Notes: generated by a model from the sequence alone, not told the origin. Counted from the first letter of the stretch, positions 33,816-43,579 are shown. The stretch: 64,000 bases of DNA from Streptomyces dengpaensis (GCF_002946835.1 NZ_CP026652.1:2294001-2358000); one strand, 5' to 3'. Numbers and translations are program-made.

Positions 33816-35030
33816 TCACCTGCTGAAGAGCCGCCGCACGCGCGCGCGGAGGGTGACCGACTTCCGCGGCCGGTGCCCCTGCACCCGAGGGTCGTCCGTG
33901 ACGTCGTACCGCTTCACGTACGCCCCCAGGAAGGCCTGCAGGGTGGCGACGGCGGGGATCGCGATCAACGCGCCGACAGCGCCGAGGAGCGCAGCGCCCG
34001 CGACGACCGACCCGAAGGCGACCGCGGGGTGGATGTTGACGGCCTTGGCGGTCAGCTTGGGCTGCAGCACATAGTTCTCGAACTGCTGGTAGACCAACAC
34101 GAAGATGAGCACCCACAGCGCGTACCAGGGGTCGATCGTGAAGGCGATCAGCATCGGCAGGGCACCCGCGAGATAGGTGCCGATGGTGGGGATGAACTGC
34201 GAGACCAGACCGACCCAGACGCCGAGCACGGGCGCGTAGGGCACGCCCAGGAACTCCAGCAGGATGTAGTGGGCTACGCCTGAGATCAGCGCCATCAGAC
34301 CGCGTGAGTACAGATAGCCGCCGGTCTTGTCGACGGCTATCTCCCACGCGCGCAGCACCTCGGCCTGCCGGGCGGGCGGCAGCACCGAGCACAGCGCGCG
34401 CCGCAGCCGCGGCCCGTCGGCGGCGAAGTAGAACGAGAACAGCGCGATCGTCAGCAGCTGGAAGAGGCCGCCCAGCACCTGCGCGGAGACGTCCAGGACG
34501 CCCGTGGCGCTGTTCTGCACATACTTCCGCAGCCAGTCGGATTTGAGCAGGCTGTCCTGGATATCCACCCGTTTCAGGTCGGTGCGGAAATGTGCGTTGA
34601 TCCAGTTGATGACCGAGTCGAGGTAGCCGGGGAACCCCTCGACCAACTTGATGATCTGGCCCGCGAGCATCGAACCGAGCAGCGCGAAGAACCCGGCGAT
34701 CGCGATCGTCGAGCCGAGAAAGACGAGGAAGGTGGCCAGTCCCCTGCGCAGACCGCGCGAGGCCATCCAGCTCACCGCGGGCTCGACGGCGAGCGCCAGG
34801 AAGAACGCGATGAGGATGTTGATCAGCAGACCGGTGAGCTGATGGAACGCCCAGCTACCCAGCTGGAAAACGGCAATGAGTGCCAGGGCGAGCACCATCG
34901 CGCGCGGCAGCCAGCGGGGCATGCGCCCGCCGGGCACGGCCGCGTCCCCGGTCGGAGGGCCGGTGGGCGGCGTCGTGCCGAGCGGTGATGCCTGCTGGGC
35001 GACCTGCGCGGTCTCGTCTGTCGGGGCCAC
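33816..35030 (-). CDS. AI-2E family transporter (PerM-like permease)
   Basis: This 404-residue inner-membrane protein has about eight TM segments. Family-typical stretches are ILIAFFLALAVEPAVSWMASRGLRRGLA and GLVSQFIPTIGTYLAGALPML. The end of the TM core is GALIAIPAVATLQAFLGAY. The N-terminus is Pro/Thr-rich and the C-terminus basic (RVRRLFSR). Some family members export AI-2 and others are Na+/H+ antiporters, so the substrate is open. GTG 35030 has GGGGAG 9 nt upstream. Short CACCTGnTGA repeats lie in the convergent gap to the membrane gene at 33770. Confidence 0.88.
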   Translation of the reverse strand: MAPTDETAQVAQQASPLGTTPPTGPPTGDAAVPGGRMPRWLPRAMVLALALIAVFQLGSWAFHQLTGLLINILIAFFLALAVEPAVSWMASRGLRRGLATFLVFLGSTIAIAGFFALLGSMLAGQIIKLVEGFPGYLDSVINWINAHFRTDLKRVDIQDSLLKSDWLRKYVQNSATGVLDVSAQVLGGLFQLLTIALFSFYFAADGPRLRRALCSVLPPARQAEVLRAWEIAVDKTGGYLYSRGLMALISGVAHYILLEFLGVPYAPVLGVWVGLVSQFIPTIGTYLAGALPMLIAFTIDPWYALWVLIFVLVYQQFENYVLQPKLTAKAVNIHPAVAFGSVVAGAALLGAVGALIAIPAVATLQAFLGAYVKRYDVTDDPRVQGHRPRKSVTLRARVRRLFSR

Positions 35031-35112
35031 GGTGCAAGTCTCCCCGACGCCACCGACAATTGGCCCCCGCCCCCGGATCTTCTGGTTCCCGCCCCCGGAT
35101 CTTCGTGACCTG

Positions 35113-35307
35113 TCAGCGTTTTTCGTACGGAATGTTCATGGTCGTGCACACCGCGCGCCACACGTCCTTGGCCTCCCAGCCAGCGTTCAGCGCCTCGTGG
35201 ACGGTGCGCCCGCCGAGCTCCGTCATCACGTGATCGCGCGCGAAGGTGTCGGCGTACCCCTCACCGAAGTGATCTGCCATCCGCTGCCAAAAGACCGTCA
35301 ACCGCAT
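35113..35307 (-). CDS. DUF3046 family protein
   Basis: This 64-residue protein matches the actinobacterial DUF3046 pattern along its length: MRLTVFWQRMADHFGEGYAD, RDHVMTELGGRTVHEALNAG, and the end WRAVCTTMNIPYEKR. It occurs close to recA in many actinobacteria. Its role is unknown. It is transcribed alone, 82 nt upstream of the AI-2E gene. Confidence 0.9.
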   Translation of the reverse strand: MRLTVFWQRMADHFGEGYADTFARDHVMTELGGRTVHEALNAGWEAKDVWRAVCTTMNIPYEKR

Positions 35308-35352
35308 GCCTCCAGTATCCCGCCCCTGAGAGTGGGCCCGAGCCGGGAGCGC

Positions 35353-35380
35353 TTGCCGAGACCGCTTTCCGTCCTACGGT
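35353..35380 (+). promoter_or_regulatory. Promoter for a leaderless message (gene at 35388)
   Basis: TTGCCG (35353-35358), a 16-bp spacer and TACGGT (35375-35380) end 7 nt before the ATG at 35388. Transcription is expected at or beside the A of ATG. No ribosome binding site precedes it. Confidence 0.55.
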
Positions 35381-35387
35381 CTGACGC

Positions 35388-36329
35388 ATGGCCGAAACAG
35401 GAGCATCCCCACTCCCCCCGACGCCGGCACACTCCCCGCTGTCCCGCGCCGAGCACTTCATCTGGCTCACCGCGCGCGTGCTGGAGCAGCGCCGCTTCGC
35501 CTACCACTTCCTCGGCGGCGGCGCCGACGCCGTGGAGACCGCGCTGGCCGCCTACCGCAACGACGACGAAGGGTACGGTCACGCGCTCGAACCCGATCTG
35601 CGCGGCCCGGTCAGCCAGCCGCTGCACACCGGGCACGCGCTGCGCGTGCTGGACTCGATCGGGCGCTGCGGCGGACAGCGCGTGGAGCGCGTGTGCCGCT
35701 ATCTGACGTCCGTGTCGACGGCGGAGGGCGCGCTGCCGGCGATCCGTCCCAGCCAACGCGGCTATCCGGCGGCTCCCTTCGTACCGATCGTCGACGACCC
35801 GCCGAGCGAGCTCCTCGCCACCGGGCCGGTGGTGGGCCTGCTGCACCGCAACGAGGTGTGGCACGCCTGGCTGTTCCGGGCCACCGACTTCTGCTGGCAC
35901 GCGGTCGAGTCCCTGGCCAAGTCCCACCCCTACGAGATCGAGGCGGCCGTCGCCTTCCTGGACTCCGCGCCCGACCGCCCGCGCGCGGAGGCGGCGGCCG
36001 ACCGTCTGGGCCGCCTGGTGCGCGAGCACCGGCTCGCTGTGCTGGACCCCGAGCGCCTTGAGAGGTTTCCCGTCGCGTCCGGTTACGCGCCGTGCGAGCA
36101 CCACTTCCCGCACGACTACGCGAAGACTCCCGACTCTCTCGCGCGCGCGTGGTTCACCGACGAGGAGATGACGCGCTCGCTCGACCACCTGGCGGACGAG
36201 CAGGAGGAGGACGGCGGCTGGCCGGTCCTGTGGCGTCAGTGGGCGCCGGGCACCGCCCTGGAGTGCCGCCCCATGGTGACGATCGAGGCGCTGCGCACGC
36301 TACGGGCGTACGGACGGTCCATCGGCTGA
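35388..36329 (+). CDS. Prenyltransferase/squalene-cyclase-like helical protein, unknown function
   Basis: This 313-residue soluble protein looks like an alpha/alpha-toroid repeat protein. Segments DDEGYGHALEPDLRGPVSQP and QEEDGGWPVLWRQWAPG resemble QW-type repeats of the terpene cyclase/prenyltransferase fold, but the DxDD and other catalytic motifs are absent. No partner genes point to terpene synthesis. It is a conserved Streptomyces hypothetical. The fold is judged by eye. The transcript is probably leaderless. Confidence 0.7.
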   Translation: MAETGASPLPPTPAHSPLSRAEHFIWLTARVLEQRRFAYHFLGGGADAVETALAAYRNDDEGYGHALEPDLRGPVSQPLHTGHALRVLDSIGRCGGQRVERVCRYLTSVSTAEGALPAIRPSQRGYPAAPFVPIVDDPPSELLATGPVVGLLHRNEVWHAWLFRATDFCWHAVESLAKSHPYEIEAAVAFLDSAPDRPRAEAAADRLGRLVREHRLAVLDPERLERFPVASGYAPCEHHFPHDYAKTPDSLARAWFTDEEMTRSLDHLADEQEEDGGWPVLWRQWAPGTALECRPMVTIEALRTLRAYGRSIG

Positions 36330-36414
36330 CGTCAGGGGGCGCGCGTACGGGCCGACGAACGGCGTGACTCGCCGGAAGCTCCATGCAGTCGGCGAGCCCT
36401 CGAAGGACCGGACG

Positions 36415-36723
36415 TCAGCCGGTCATCGCCCGCACCCCTGCCGTCACCACCACCGCCGCGGCGACCACGAGCAGGAAGGGGGCCCGCAGGATCAGTGCGA
36501 CGGCAGCCGCCGCGAGTCCCGCGGCCTTCGCGTCCAGGACCAGGACACGCCCGTCGGCGAAGGTCTGCTGTGCCGTGAGGGCGGCGAGGAGGGCGACGGG
36601 CACCAGGGCGGCGAGGCGCTGCACGAACGGCCGCTCCAGTACGCCTGCGGGAACCAGCAGCCCGATGAGTTTGACGGCGTAGCAGCCGACGGCGGTCACG
36701 CCGATGGCGATCCAGATGTTCAA
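36415..36723 (-). CDS. azlD: Branched-chain amino acid exporter small subunit AzlD
   Basis: This 102-residue four-helix membrane protein begins with TTG 36723 (LNIWIAIGVTAVGCYAVKLIG). The segment VPVALLAALTAQQTF is typical of AzlD. It pairs with AzlC to export branched-chain amino acids or analogues. The start overlaps the azlC stop (TTGA), so the two are translationally coupled. Confidence 0.85.
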   Translation of the reverse strand: MNIWIAIGVTAVGCYAVKLIGLLVPAGVLERPFVQRLAALVPVALLAALTAQQTFADGRVLVLDAKAAGLAAAAVALILRAPFLLVVAAAVVVTAGVRAMTG

Positions 36724-37466
36724 CGGTCTTCCCTTGGTGCGTCGTTGGCGGTCTTCACACTGCGCCGCCCCGCTACGTAGAGGGCGGCTGGAGCGGCCAG
36801 CGCGGCCACGAGTACGGGAACTCCGGCGGGCAGCACGGGCAGCAGACCGAGCCCCAGGAGGACGGCGACACCCGCGACCGCGCGCTCCGTTGTGGTCTTC
36901 AGCATCGGCGCGAGCAGGGCCAGGAAGACGGCGGGCCCGGCGGCGTCCAGGCCCCATGCGTCGGTGTCGCCGATGGCTTCGGCTCCGAGGGCGCCGAGCA
37001 GGGTGGTGAGGTTCCACAGCACGTACAGGGAGAGCCCGGTGACGGTGAAGCCGATGCGGACGCTGCGGCGGGTGGGCTGGGCGAGCGCGACCGCCGTGGT
37101 CTCGTCGATGACCCACTGCGCGGCGAACGGACGCACCGCGCGCGGGAGGGCGAGCAGTTGCGACAGGCGCAGCCCGTAGAAGGCGTTGCGGACCCCGAGG
37201 AAGAAGGCGCCCGCGGCCGCCGTGAGGGGGTTGCCCCCGGCCGCGAGCGCGCCCACGAGCGCGAACTGCGAGGCGCCGGTGAACACCAGGAGGCTGAGCG
37301 CGCAGGTCTGCAGCAGCGTGAGCCCGCTGCCGGCCGAGGTCACCCCGAAGGCGAACCCGGACAGTCCGACGGCGACGCCGACACCTAGGGCGTCCCGGAC
37401 GACGGCGGCGTCGGGTTTTCCGCCTTCTTCACTGCGTATGTCTGCGAGAGCTGTCTGTTCTGCCAC
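36720..37466 (-). CDS. azlC: Branched-chain amino acid exporter large subunit AzlC
   Basis: This 248-residue permease has the AzlC N-terminal fold SGFAFGVTSAGSGLTLLQTC, SLLVFTGASQFALVGALAAGG, then FFLGVRNAFYGLRL and QWVIDETTAVALAQ. The C-terminal hydrophobic helices lead into the AzlD start. Its first 27 codons overlap the 3' end of the upstream AraC-type gene by 82 nt in another frame. A likely cause is the extended C-terminus of the regulator rather than a wrong start here. Confidence 0.9.
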   Translation of the reverse strand: MAEQTALADIRSEEGGKPDAAVVRDALGVGVAVGLSGFAFGVTSAGSGLTLLQTCALSLLVFTGASQFALVGALAAGGNPLTAAAGAFFLGVRNAFYGLRLSQLLALPRAVRPFAAQWVIDETTAVALAQPTRRSVRIGFTVTGLSLYVLWNLTTLLGALGAEAIGDTDAWGLDAAGPAVFLALLAPMLKTTTERAVAGVAVLLGLGLLPVLPAGVPVLVAALAAPAALYVAGRRSVKTANDAPREDR

Positions 37467-38347
37467 GCCCTGGACCGTAGGCGCAGCCGCTGGTCACCGT
37501 CTTGTACGTTCTTGCGCTCGCGTACGTTCCTGCGCTCGCGCTGGTAGGCGCCCGGGGGCACGCCCACGATCCGGGTGAAGTGCCGATGGAGGTGCGGCTG
37601 GTCGGTGAAGCCGACGGCGACGGCCACCTCGGCAGGCGCGGAACCTGCGTCCAGGAGGTGGCGTGCCCGGCGTACGCGAGCGTCGGTCAGCCAGGTGTGC
37701 GGCGGCATGCCGTAGGCGTCCCGGAACGCGCGCAGCAGCGCGAACGGGCTGGTGCCGAGATCGGCGGCGAGCCTCTCCAGGGTCGGCGGCTCGGCCATCC
37801 GCTCCTCCAGCACGGCACGCGCGCGTGCGGCGATGCGGGCGCCCGCGGTGTGCACGGCCCGCTGCGGGAGCGGGCCTCCGTTCAGGCGCAGCAGCCGGGT
37901 CACGGCCACCCGCAGCAGGGTGTCGGCGGCGAGCGCGTTGCCCTCCTCCGTGGCCCGCAGCACCTGGTGGACCAGGCCCGCCGCATACGGGTCGTCGAGC
38001 ACCGGACTAGTGAATCCGGGGGTGCCGCGGATGGTGGTGGTCTCGGCGGCGATCCCGGCCACCAGTTCCGGCGACGGGTACACCGCCCCGTACCGCCAGC
38101 CCTCGGGGACGCCCGCGCGGCCCGTGTGCGGAGTGTCCGGGTTGACGAGTGCCAGGGCACCCGGGCCCACGTACTGGTCGGCACCGCCGTGGTGGAAGAC
38201 CTCGACACCGTCGGCGATGGCGGCGATGACGAAGTTTTCGTGGGTGTGCCGCACGAAGATCTTTTCGACGTAGCTGGCCCGCAGCAGGTCGACGCCGGGC
38301 AGTTCCGCGTACTGCCAGTGCCGTGCCCGTTCCGCCCAAGCCGCCAT
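37385..38347 (-). CDS. AraC-family transcriptional regulator
   Basis: This 320-residue regulator has an N-terminal cupin-like effector domain (RHTHENFVIAAIADG and GPGALALVNPDTPHTG) and a C-terminal double helix-turn-helix (LERLAADLGTSPFALLRAFR and EVAVAVGFTDQPHLHRHFTR). The homology ends at GVPPGAYQRERR. The last ~40 residues, starting with a repeated RERRNV/RERKNV, come from an 18-bp tandem duplication and then read into azlC. It is directly upstream of azlCD and probably controls it. ATG 38347 follows GGGGG. Confidence 0.9.
   Translation of the reverse strand: MAAWAERARHWQYAELPGVDLLRASYVEKIFVRHTHENFVIAAIADGVEVFHHGGADQYVGPGALALVNPDTPHTGRAGVPEGWRYGAVYPSPELVAGIAAETTTIRGTPGFTSPVLDDPYAAGLVHQVLRATEEGNALAADTLLRVAVTRLLRLNGGPLPQRAVHTAGARIAARARAVLEERMAEPPTLERLAADLGTSPFALLRAFRDAYGMPPHTWLTDARVRRARHLLDAGSAPAEVAVAVGFTDQPHLHRHFTRIVGVPPGAYQRERRNVRERKNVQDGDQRLRLRSRAWQNRQLSQTYAVKKAENPTPPSSGTP
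37504..37539. repeat. 18-bp tandem duplication in the araC-type gene 3' end
   Basis: 37504-37521 and 37522-37539 are adjacent 18-bp copies with one mismatch. In the minus-strand gene they encode the repeated NVRER/K hexapeptide just before the azlC overlap. Confidence 0.88.
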
Positions 38348-38554
38348 GCCCCCATTTTGCGTCAGCGGCCGAAGGCACCTCGCGGCCGGCGTCCGGCAGC
38401 CCGCGGGATCGGCCCGCACTGCCGCACCTCATTCCCTCGCGGCACGACCGCCGCCCCATCCCTCGCGCCCCCGCCGCACGACCGCCACTCGCTCACCGCC
38501 ACGGCATTTGCGCAGGTCAGGTCCATTGTCAGTGGGCGGGTGCAGGATGGACGC

Positions 38555-41500
38555 ATGGTCAGTTCCACGCACCGAGCCCTCGACGGCTTCTCCCTCGCGA
38601 CCCGCGGCTGGTTCACGGGGGCCTTCTCCGCGCCCACCGCGGCCCAGGCCGGGGCGTGGTCGGCCATCGGTGCGGGGTCGGACGTCCTCGTGGTCGCCCC
38701 GACGGGCTCGGGCAAGACTCTGGCCGCGTTCCTCGCCGCGCTCGACCAGCTGGCCTCGACCCCGCCGCCGGCCGACCCCAAGAAGCGCTGCCGGGTGCTG
38801 TACGTCTCACCGTTGAAGGCCCTCGCGGTGGACGTGGAGCGGAATCTGCGCAGCCCGCTGACCGGCATCCGGCAGGAGGCCGTGCGGCGCGGGCTGCCCG
38901 AGCCCGAGGTCAAGGTGGGCATCCGCTCGGGCGACACCCCTGCCGCCGAGCGCCGAGCACTGGCCACGCGCCCGCCGGACATCCTGATCACGACCCCCGA
39001 GTCACTGTTCCTGATGCTGACGTCGGCCACGCGCGACGCGTTGACAGGCATCGAGACGGTGATCCTGGACGAGGTGCACGCAGTGGCGGGCACGAAGCGC
39101 GGCGCCCATCTCGCGCTCACCCTGGAGCGCCTCGACGAGTTGCTGCCGAAGCCTGCGCGCCGCATCGGCCTGTCCGCCACCGTGCGCCCGGTGGACGAGG
39201 TCGCCCGCTATCTCTCGCCGCGCCGCAAGGTGGAGATCGTCCAGCCGAAGTCCGGCAAGGAGTTCGACCTCTCCGTGGTCGTCCCGGTGGAGGACTTGGG
39301 CGAATTGGGCGGCTCCCCGGTCGCCGATGCCAATGAGGGCGCCGAGAAGCCCTCCATCTGGCCACATGTCGAGGAGCGGATCACCGACCTCGTCCAGTCC
39401 CACCGTTCCACGATCGTGTTCGCCAACTCCCGCCGCCTGGCCGAGCGCCTGTGCAACCGGCTCAACGAGATCGCGTACGAGAGGGCGACCGGCGAGCCTC
39501 TTGAGGTGGCCCATGCGCCGGCCCAGCTGATGGGCGGCTCGGGCGCGGCCCAGGGTGCTCCGCCCGTCATCGCCCGCGCCCACCACGGCTCCGTCTCCAA
39601 GGAGCAGCGGGCGCTCGTCGAGGAGGACCTGAAGGCGGGTCGCCTGCCCGCGGTGGTCGCCACCTCCAGCCTCGAACTGGGCATCGACATGGGCGCGGTG
39701 GACCTCGTCATCCAGGTGGAGTCGCCGCCCTCCGTGGCCTCCGGGCTCCAGCGCGTGGGGCGCGCGGGCCACCAGGTGGGCGCGGTCTCCACCGGCGTGG
39801 TGTTCCCGAAGTACCGGGGTGACCTGGTGCAGGCGGCCGTGGTCACCGAGCGGATGCGCACCGGCTCCATCGAGTCCCTCCGGGTCCCCGCCAATCCCCT
39901 GGACGTGCTGGCCCAGCAGCTCGTCGCCATGACCGCGCTCGACACCTGGCAAGTTGACGACCTGCTCGCCACGGTCCGGCGGGCGGCGCCGTTCGCCTCG
40001 CTCCCGGAGTCGGCGTTCACCGCCGTGCTCGACATGCTCGCGGGCCGCTATCCGTCCGACGCCTTCGCGGAGCTCAGGCCCCGCGTGGTGTGGGACCGCG
40101 TCGCCGGTACGGTCACCGGCCGCCCCGGTGCGCAGCGTCTCGCCGTGACCTCCGGGGGCACGATCCCCGACCGAGGACTCTTCGGGGTCTTCCTCGCCGG
40201 AGCCGATCCCAAGAAGGGCGGCGGCCGGGTCGGCGAACTCGATGAGGAAATGGTCTACGAGTCGCGCGTCGGCGATGTCTTCACGCTCGGCACAAGCTCC
40301 TGGCGCATCGAGGACATCACCCGCGACCGCGTCCTGGTCTCCCCCGCGCCCGGCGTCCCCGGCAGGCTCCCCTTCTGGAAGGGAGACCAGCTGGGACGTC
40401 CGCTCGAACTGGGCCGTGCGGTCGGCGCGTTCCTCCGCGAGGTCGGCTCGCTCCCGAAGGACGACGCCCGGCTCCGTCTGCTCGCCGCGGGACTCGACGC
40501 CTGGGCGGCGGACAATGTGCTCTCGTATCTCGCCGAACAGCGCGAGGCATGCGGGCACATCCCGGACGACCGGACCATCGTCGTCGAGCGGTTCCGCGAC
40601 GAGCTGGGCGACTGGCGGGTTGTCGTGCACTCCCCCTTCGGCGCCCAGGTCCACGCCCCCTGGGCCCTCGCGCTGGGCGCCAAGCTCTCCGAGCGGTACG
40701 GCATGGACGCCCAGGTCATGCACGCCGACGACGGCATCGTGCTGCGCCTGCCCGACGCGGACCTGATGGGCCTGGACCTGCTCGACCAGACGCCCATGAA
40801 GGCGGGCACGGAGTACGACGCGGATCAGGCGCCCGTCGGCGCGGCGGACGTCGCCTTCGACAAGGGCGAGGTCGACCAGATCGTCACCGACCAGGTGGGC
40901 AGCTCGGCTCTGTTCGCGTCGCGCTTCCGCGAGTGCGCCGCCCGCGCACTGCTGCTGCCGCGCCGCAACCCCGGCAAGCGCACCCCGCTGTGGCAGCAGC
41001 GGCAGCGCGCGGCCCAACTGCTTCAGGTGGCCAGCGAGTTCGGTTCGTTCCCGATCGTTCTCGAGGCGGTCCGTGAATGCCTCCAGGACGTTTTCGACGT
41101 CCCGGGCCTCACGGAGCTGATGGGCGACATCGAGTCCCGCAAGGTGCGCCTCGTCGAGGTCACCACACCGGAGCCGTCACCGTTCGCCCGCTCCTTGCTC
41201 TTCGGGTACGTCGCCCAGTTCCTGTACGAGGGTGACTCGCCGCTCGCCGAACGGCGTGCGGCGGCTCTTTCTCTGGACTCGCGACTCCTTGCCGAGCTCC
41301 TCGGCCAGGCCGAGCTGCGCGAGCTCCTCGACGCCGACGTCCTGACCGAGCTGGAGCGGGAGCTCCAGTGGCTCACGGAGGACCGGCGCGTCAAGGACAC
41401 CGAAGGTGTCGCCGACCTGTTGCGGCTGCTGGGCCCGCTCAGCGACGCCGAGCTGGCCGAGCGGGGTGCCGAACCGCAATGGGCCCAGGAGTTGGCCGCC

Positions 41501-43579
41501 GCCCGCCGCGCCATCCGGGTCCGGATCGCCGGGGCCGACCACTGGGCGGCGATCGAGGACGCCGGCCGGCTGCGGGACGCACTCGGTACGGCGCTGCCCG
41601 TCGGCGTCCCGGAGGCCTTCACCGAGCCGGTCAAGGACCCGCTCGGCGACCTCCTCGCGCGGTACGCGCGCACCCATGGCCCGTTCACCTCGACGACGGC
41701 CGCCGCCCGCTTCGGTCTCGGTACGGCCGTCACGGACGGAGCGCTGCAGCGACTGGCCGCGAGCGGCCGTGTCGTACAAGGGGAGTTCCATCCGGCGGGC
41801 ATCGGCCAGGAGTGGTGTGATGCGGCGGTGCTGCGCAGGTTGCGGCGCCGTTCGCTCGCGGCCCTGCGCCACGAACTGGAGCCAGTGCCGCCCGCCGCGC
41901 TCGCGCAGTTCCTGCCGCAGTGGCAACACGTGGGCAGCGGGCACGGACTGCGCGGAATCGATGGACTGGTGCGCGCCATCGAGCAGTTGCAGGGTGCGTC
42001 TGTCCCCGCGTCCGCGCTGGAGAAGCTCGTCCTGCCGTCCCGGGTCGCCGGTTACACCCCGGCGATGCTCGATGAACTCACGGCCGCTGGGGAGGTCGTC
42101 TGGGCCGGGGCGGGATCACTGCCCGGCAAGGACGGCTGGGTCTCGCTGTATCTGGCGGACGCGGCTCCCCTGCTCCTGCCGGCCCCGCACCCCCTGGAGC
42201 TGACCGCGCTCCACCAGTCGGTCCTGGACGCCCTGTCCGGTGGCTACGGCCTCTTCTTCCGCCAGATCGCCGACCAGGTGCGCGCCACCACGCATCCCGA
42301 CGCCACCGATCCCCAACTGGCGGACGCCGTCTGGGACCTGGCCTGGTCCGGACGCCTCACGAACGACACGCTCGCGCCGATGCGCGCCCTCCTGGGCTCG
42401 GGCCGCACCGCCGGGTCCACCGCCCACCGCGCCAAGCGCTCGCTCCCGCGCGGGCGCTACGGCTCCCTGACCGGCGCCGCCCGCCCCCAGTCCCGTACCG
42501 GCCCGCCGACCGTGGCCGGACGCTGGTCGCTGCTCCCCGAGCGCGAGCCCGACCCCACGGTGCGCGGCCATGCCCTGGCCCGCACGCTGCTCGACCGGCA
42601 CGGGGTGGTGACCCGGGGCGCCGTCGCCGCGGAGGGCGTCGAGGGCGGCTTCTCCGCGGTGTACCGCATCCTGTCCGCCTTCGAGGACAGCGGCCAGGCA
42701 CGCCGCGGCTATGTGGTCGAAGGTCTCGGCGCCGCCCAGTTCGCGATGGACGGAGCGGTGGACCGCCTGCGCGCGGCGGCGAACGCTCGGGACCGGGGCG
42801 AAACCCTGTCCGAGCCGCCCCTCCCGAACGGTTTCCCGGGCGCTCACGGATTCCCCGGCGGCCGAAGCGGCGCGAACGCCCCGGGGTTCCCCGGCGACCG
42901 TGCCTCCGCGCACACCCCAGGTTTCCCCGGGGACCCAGATCCGGAGGACACCCTCGGCTACCCAGCCGACCTCGACACGGCGAACGCCTCTGGCTTCCCC
43001 GACGGCTCCGGGTTCCCTGACAGCTCCGGGTTCCTGGACGACCCAGGCTTCGCCGACGACCACAGCTTCTCGGCAGACTCGACCTTTGCGGCCCGCTCGC
43101 CCCACACCAACGGTTCCACGTACTCCAACAGCTCCGCCTACGCCAACAGCCCGGCCTTCTCGAACAACCGTGCCCGCACCCGCGCGACGTCGTCGGCCGT
43201 GGTCCTGGCCGCCGCCGACCCCGCCAACGCCTTCGGCGCGGCCCTCCCCTGGCCCGAGCCCCCGACCGGCGCCGGGCACAAGCCGGGCCGAAAGGCGGGC
43301 TCCCTGGTCGTGCTCGTCGACGGCGAGCTGACCCTGTACATGGAGCGCGGCGGCAAGACCCTGCTGGCCTGGCCCGCCGACCCGCACGGCGCGGTCTTGG
43401 AGGACATACGCCTGCGCGCCGCCGCCGAAGCCCTCGCCGCGGCGGCCCGCGCGGGCTCCCTCGGCACGGTCACGGTAGAGCGCGTCAACGGCGCGTCCGC
43501 GCTCACTTCCCCCGTCGGCACCCTCCTGGAAGGAGCAGGCTTCATCGCAACCCCCCGCGGACTGCGCCTCCGCGCCTGA
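38555..43579 (+). CDS. lhr: Lhr-type large ATP-dependent helicase
   Basis: This 1674-residue superfamily 2 helicase has motif I (APTGSGKTLAAFL), motif II DEVH (VILDEVHAVAGTKRGAHL), motif III SAT (GLSATVRPVDEVARY), motif IV-V (VATSSLELGIDMGAVDLVIQ) and motif VI (QRVGRAGHQVGAVSTG). Lhr proteins are 3'-5' helicases implicated in DNA repair, with a winged helix and large C-terminal domains. Here residues ~1419-1541 carry an insert rich in GFPG and GFxD units plus Ser/Asn/Tyr, between the C-terminal domain and the conserved end (LVVLVDGELTLYMERGGKTLL). ATG 38555 is preceded by AGGATGG. The nei gene follows, a plausible repair pairing. Confidence 0.93.
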   Translation: MVSSTHRALDGFSLATRGWFTGAFSAPTAAQAGAWSAIGAGSDVLVVAPTGSGKTLAAFLAALDQLASTPPPADPKKRCRVLYVSPLKALAVDVERNLRSPLTGIRQEAVRRGLPEPEVKVGIRSGDTPAAERRALATRPPDILITTPESLFLMLTSATRDALTGIETVILDEVHAVAGTKRGAHLALTLERLDELLPKPARRIGLSATVRPVDEVARYLSPRRKVEIVQPKSGKEFDLSVVVPVEDLGELGGSPVADANEGAEKPSIWPHVEERITDLVQSHRSTIVFANSRRLAERLCNRLNEIAYERATGEPLEVAHAPAQLMGGSGAAQGAPPVIARAHHGSVSKEQRALVEEDLKAGRLPAVVATSSLELGIDMGAVDLVIQVESPPSVASGLQRVGRAGHQVGAVSTGVVFPKYRGDLVQAAVVTERMRTGSIESLRVPANPLDVLAQQLVAMTALDTWQVDDLLATVRRAAPFASLPESAFTAVLDMLAGRYPSDAFAELRPRVVWDRVAGTVTGRPGAQRLAVTSGGTIPDRGLFGVFLAGADPKKGGGRVGELDEEMVYESRVGDVFTLGTSSWRIEDITRDRVLVSPAPGVPGRLPFWKGDQLGRPLELGRAVGAFLREVGSLPKDDARLRLLAAGLDAWAADNVLSYLAEQREACGHIPDDRTIVVERFRDELGDWRVVVHSPFGAQVHAPWALALGAKLSERYGMDAQVMHADDGIVLRLPDADLMGLDLLDQTPMKAGTEYDADQAPVGAADVAFDKGEVDQIVTDQVGSSALFASRFRECAARALLLPRRNPGKRTPLWQQRQRAAQLLQVASEFGSFPIVLEAVRECLQDVFDVPGLTELMGDIESRKVRLVEVTTPEPSPFARSLLFGYVAQFLYEGDSPLAERRAAALSLDSRLLAELLGQAELRELLDADVLTELERELQWLTEDRRVKDTEGVADLLRLLGPLSDAELAERGAEPQWAQELAAARRAIRVRIAGADHWAAIEDAGRLRDALGTALPVGVPEAFTEPVKDPLGDLLARYARTHGPFTSTTAAARFGLGTAVTDGALQRLAASGRVVQGEFHPAGIGQEWCDAAVLRRLRRRSLAALRHELEPVPPAALAQFLPQWQHVGSGHGLRGIDGLVRAIEQLQGASVPASALEKLVLPSRVAGYTPAMLDELTAAGEVVWAGAGSLPGKDGWVSLYLADAAPLLLPAPHPLELTALHQSVLDALSGGYGLFFRQIADQVRATTHPDATDPQLADAVWDLAWSGRLTNDTLAPMRALLGSGRTAGSTAHRAKRSLPRGRYGSLTGAARPQSRTGPPTVAGRWSLLPEREPDPTVRGHALARTLLDRHGVVTRGAVAAEGVEGGFSAVYRILSAFEDSGQARRGYVVEGLGAAQFAMDGAVDRLRAAANARDRGETLSEPPLPNGFPGAHGFPGGRSGANAPGFPGDRASAHTPGFPGDPDPEDTLGYPADLDTANASGFPDGSGFPDSSGFLDDPGFADDHSFSADSTFAARSPHTNGSTYSNSSAYANSPAFSNNRARTRATSSAVVLAAADPANAFGAALPWPEPPTGAGHKPGRKAGSLVVLVDGELTLYMERGGKTLLAWPADPHGAVLEDIRLRAAAEALAAAARAGSLGTVTVERVNGASALTSPVGTLLEGAGFIATPRGLRLRA

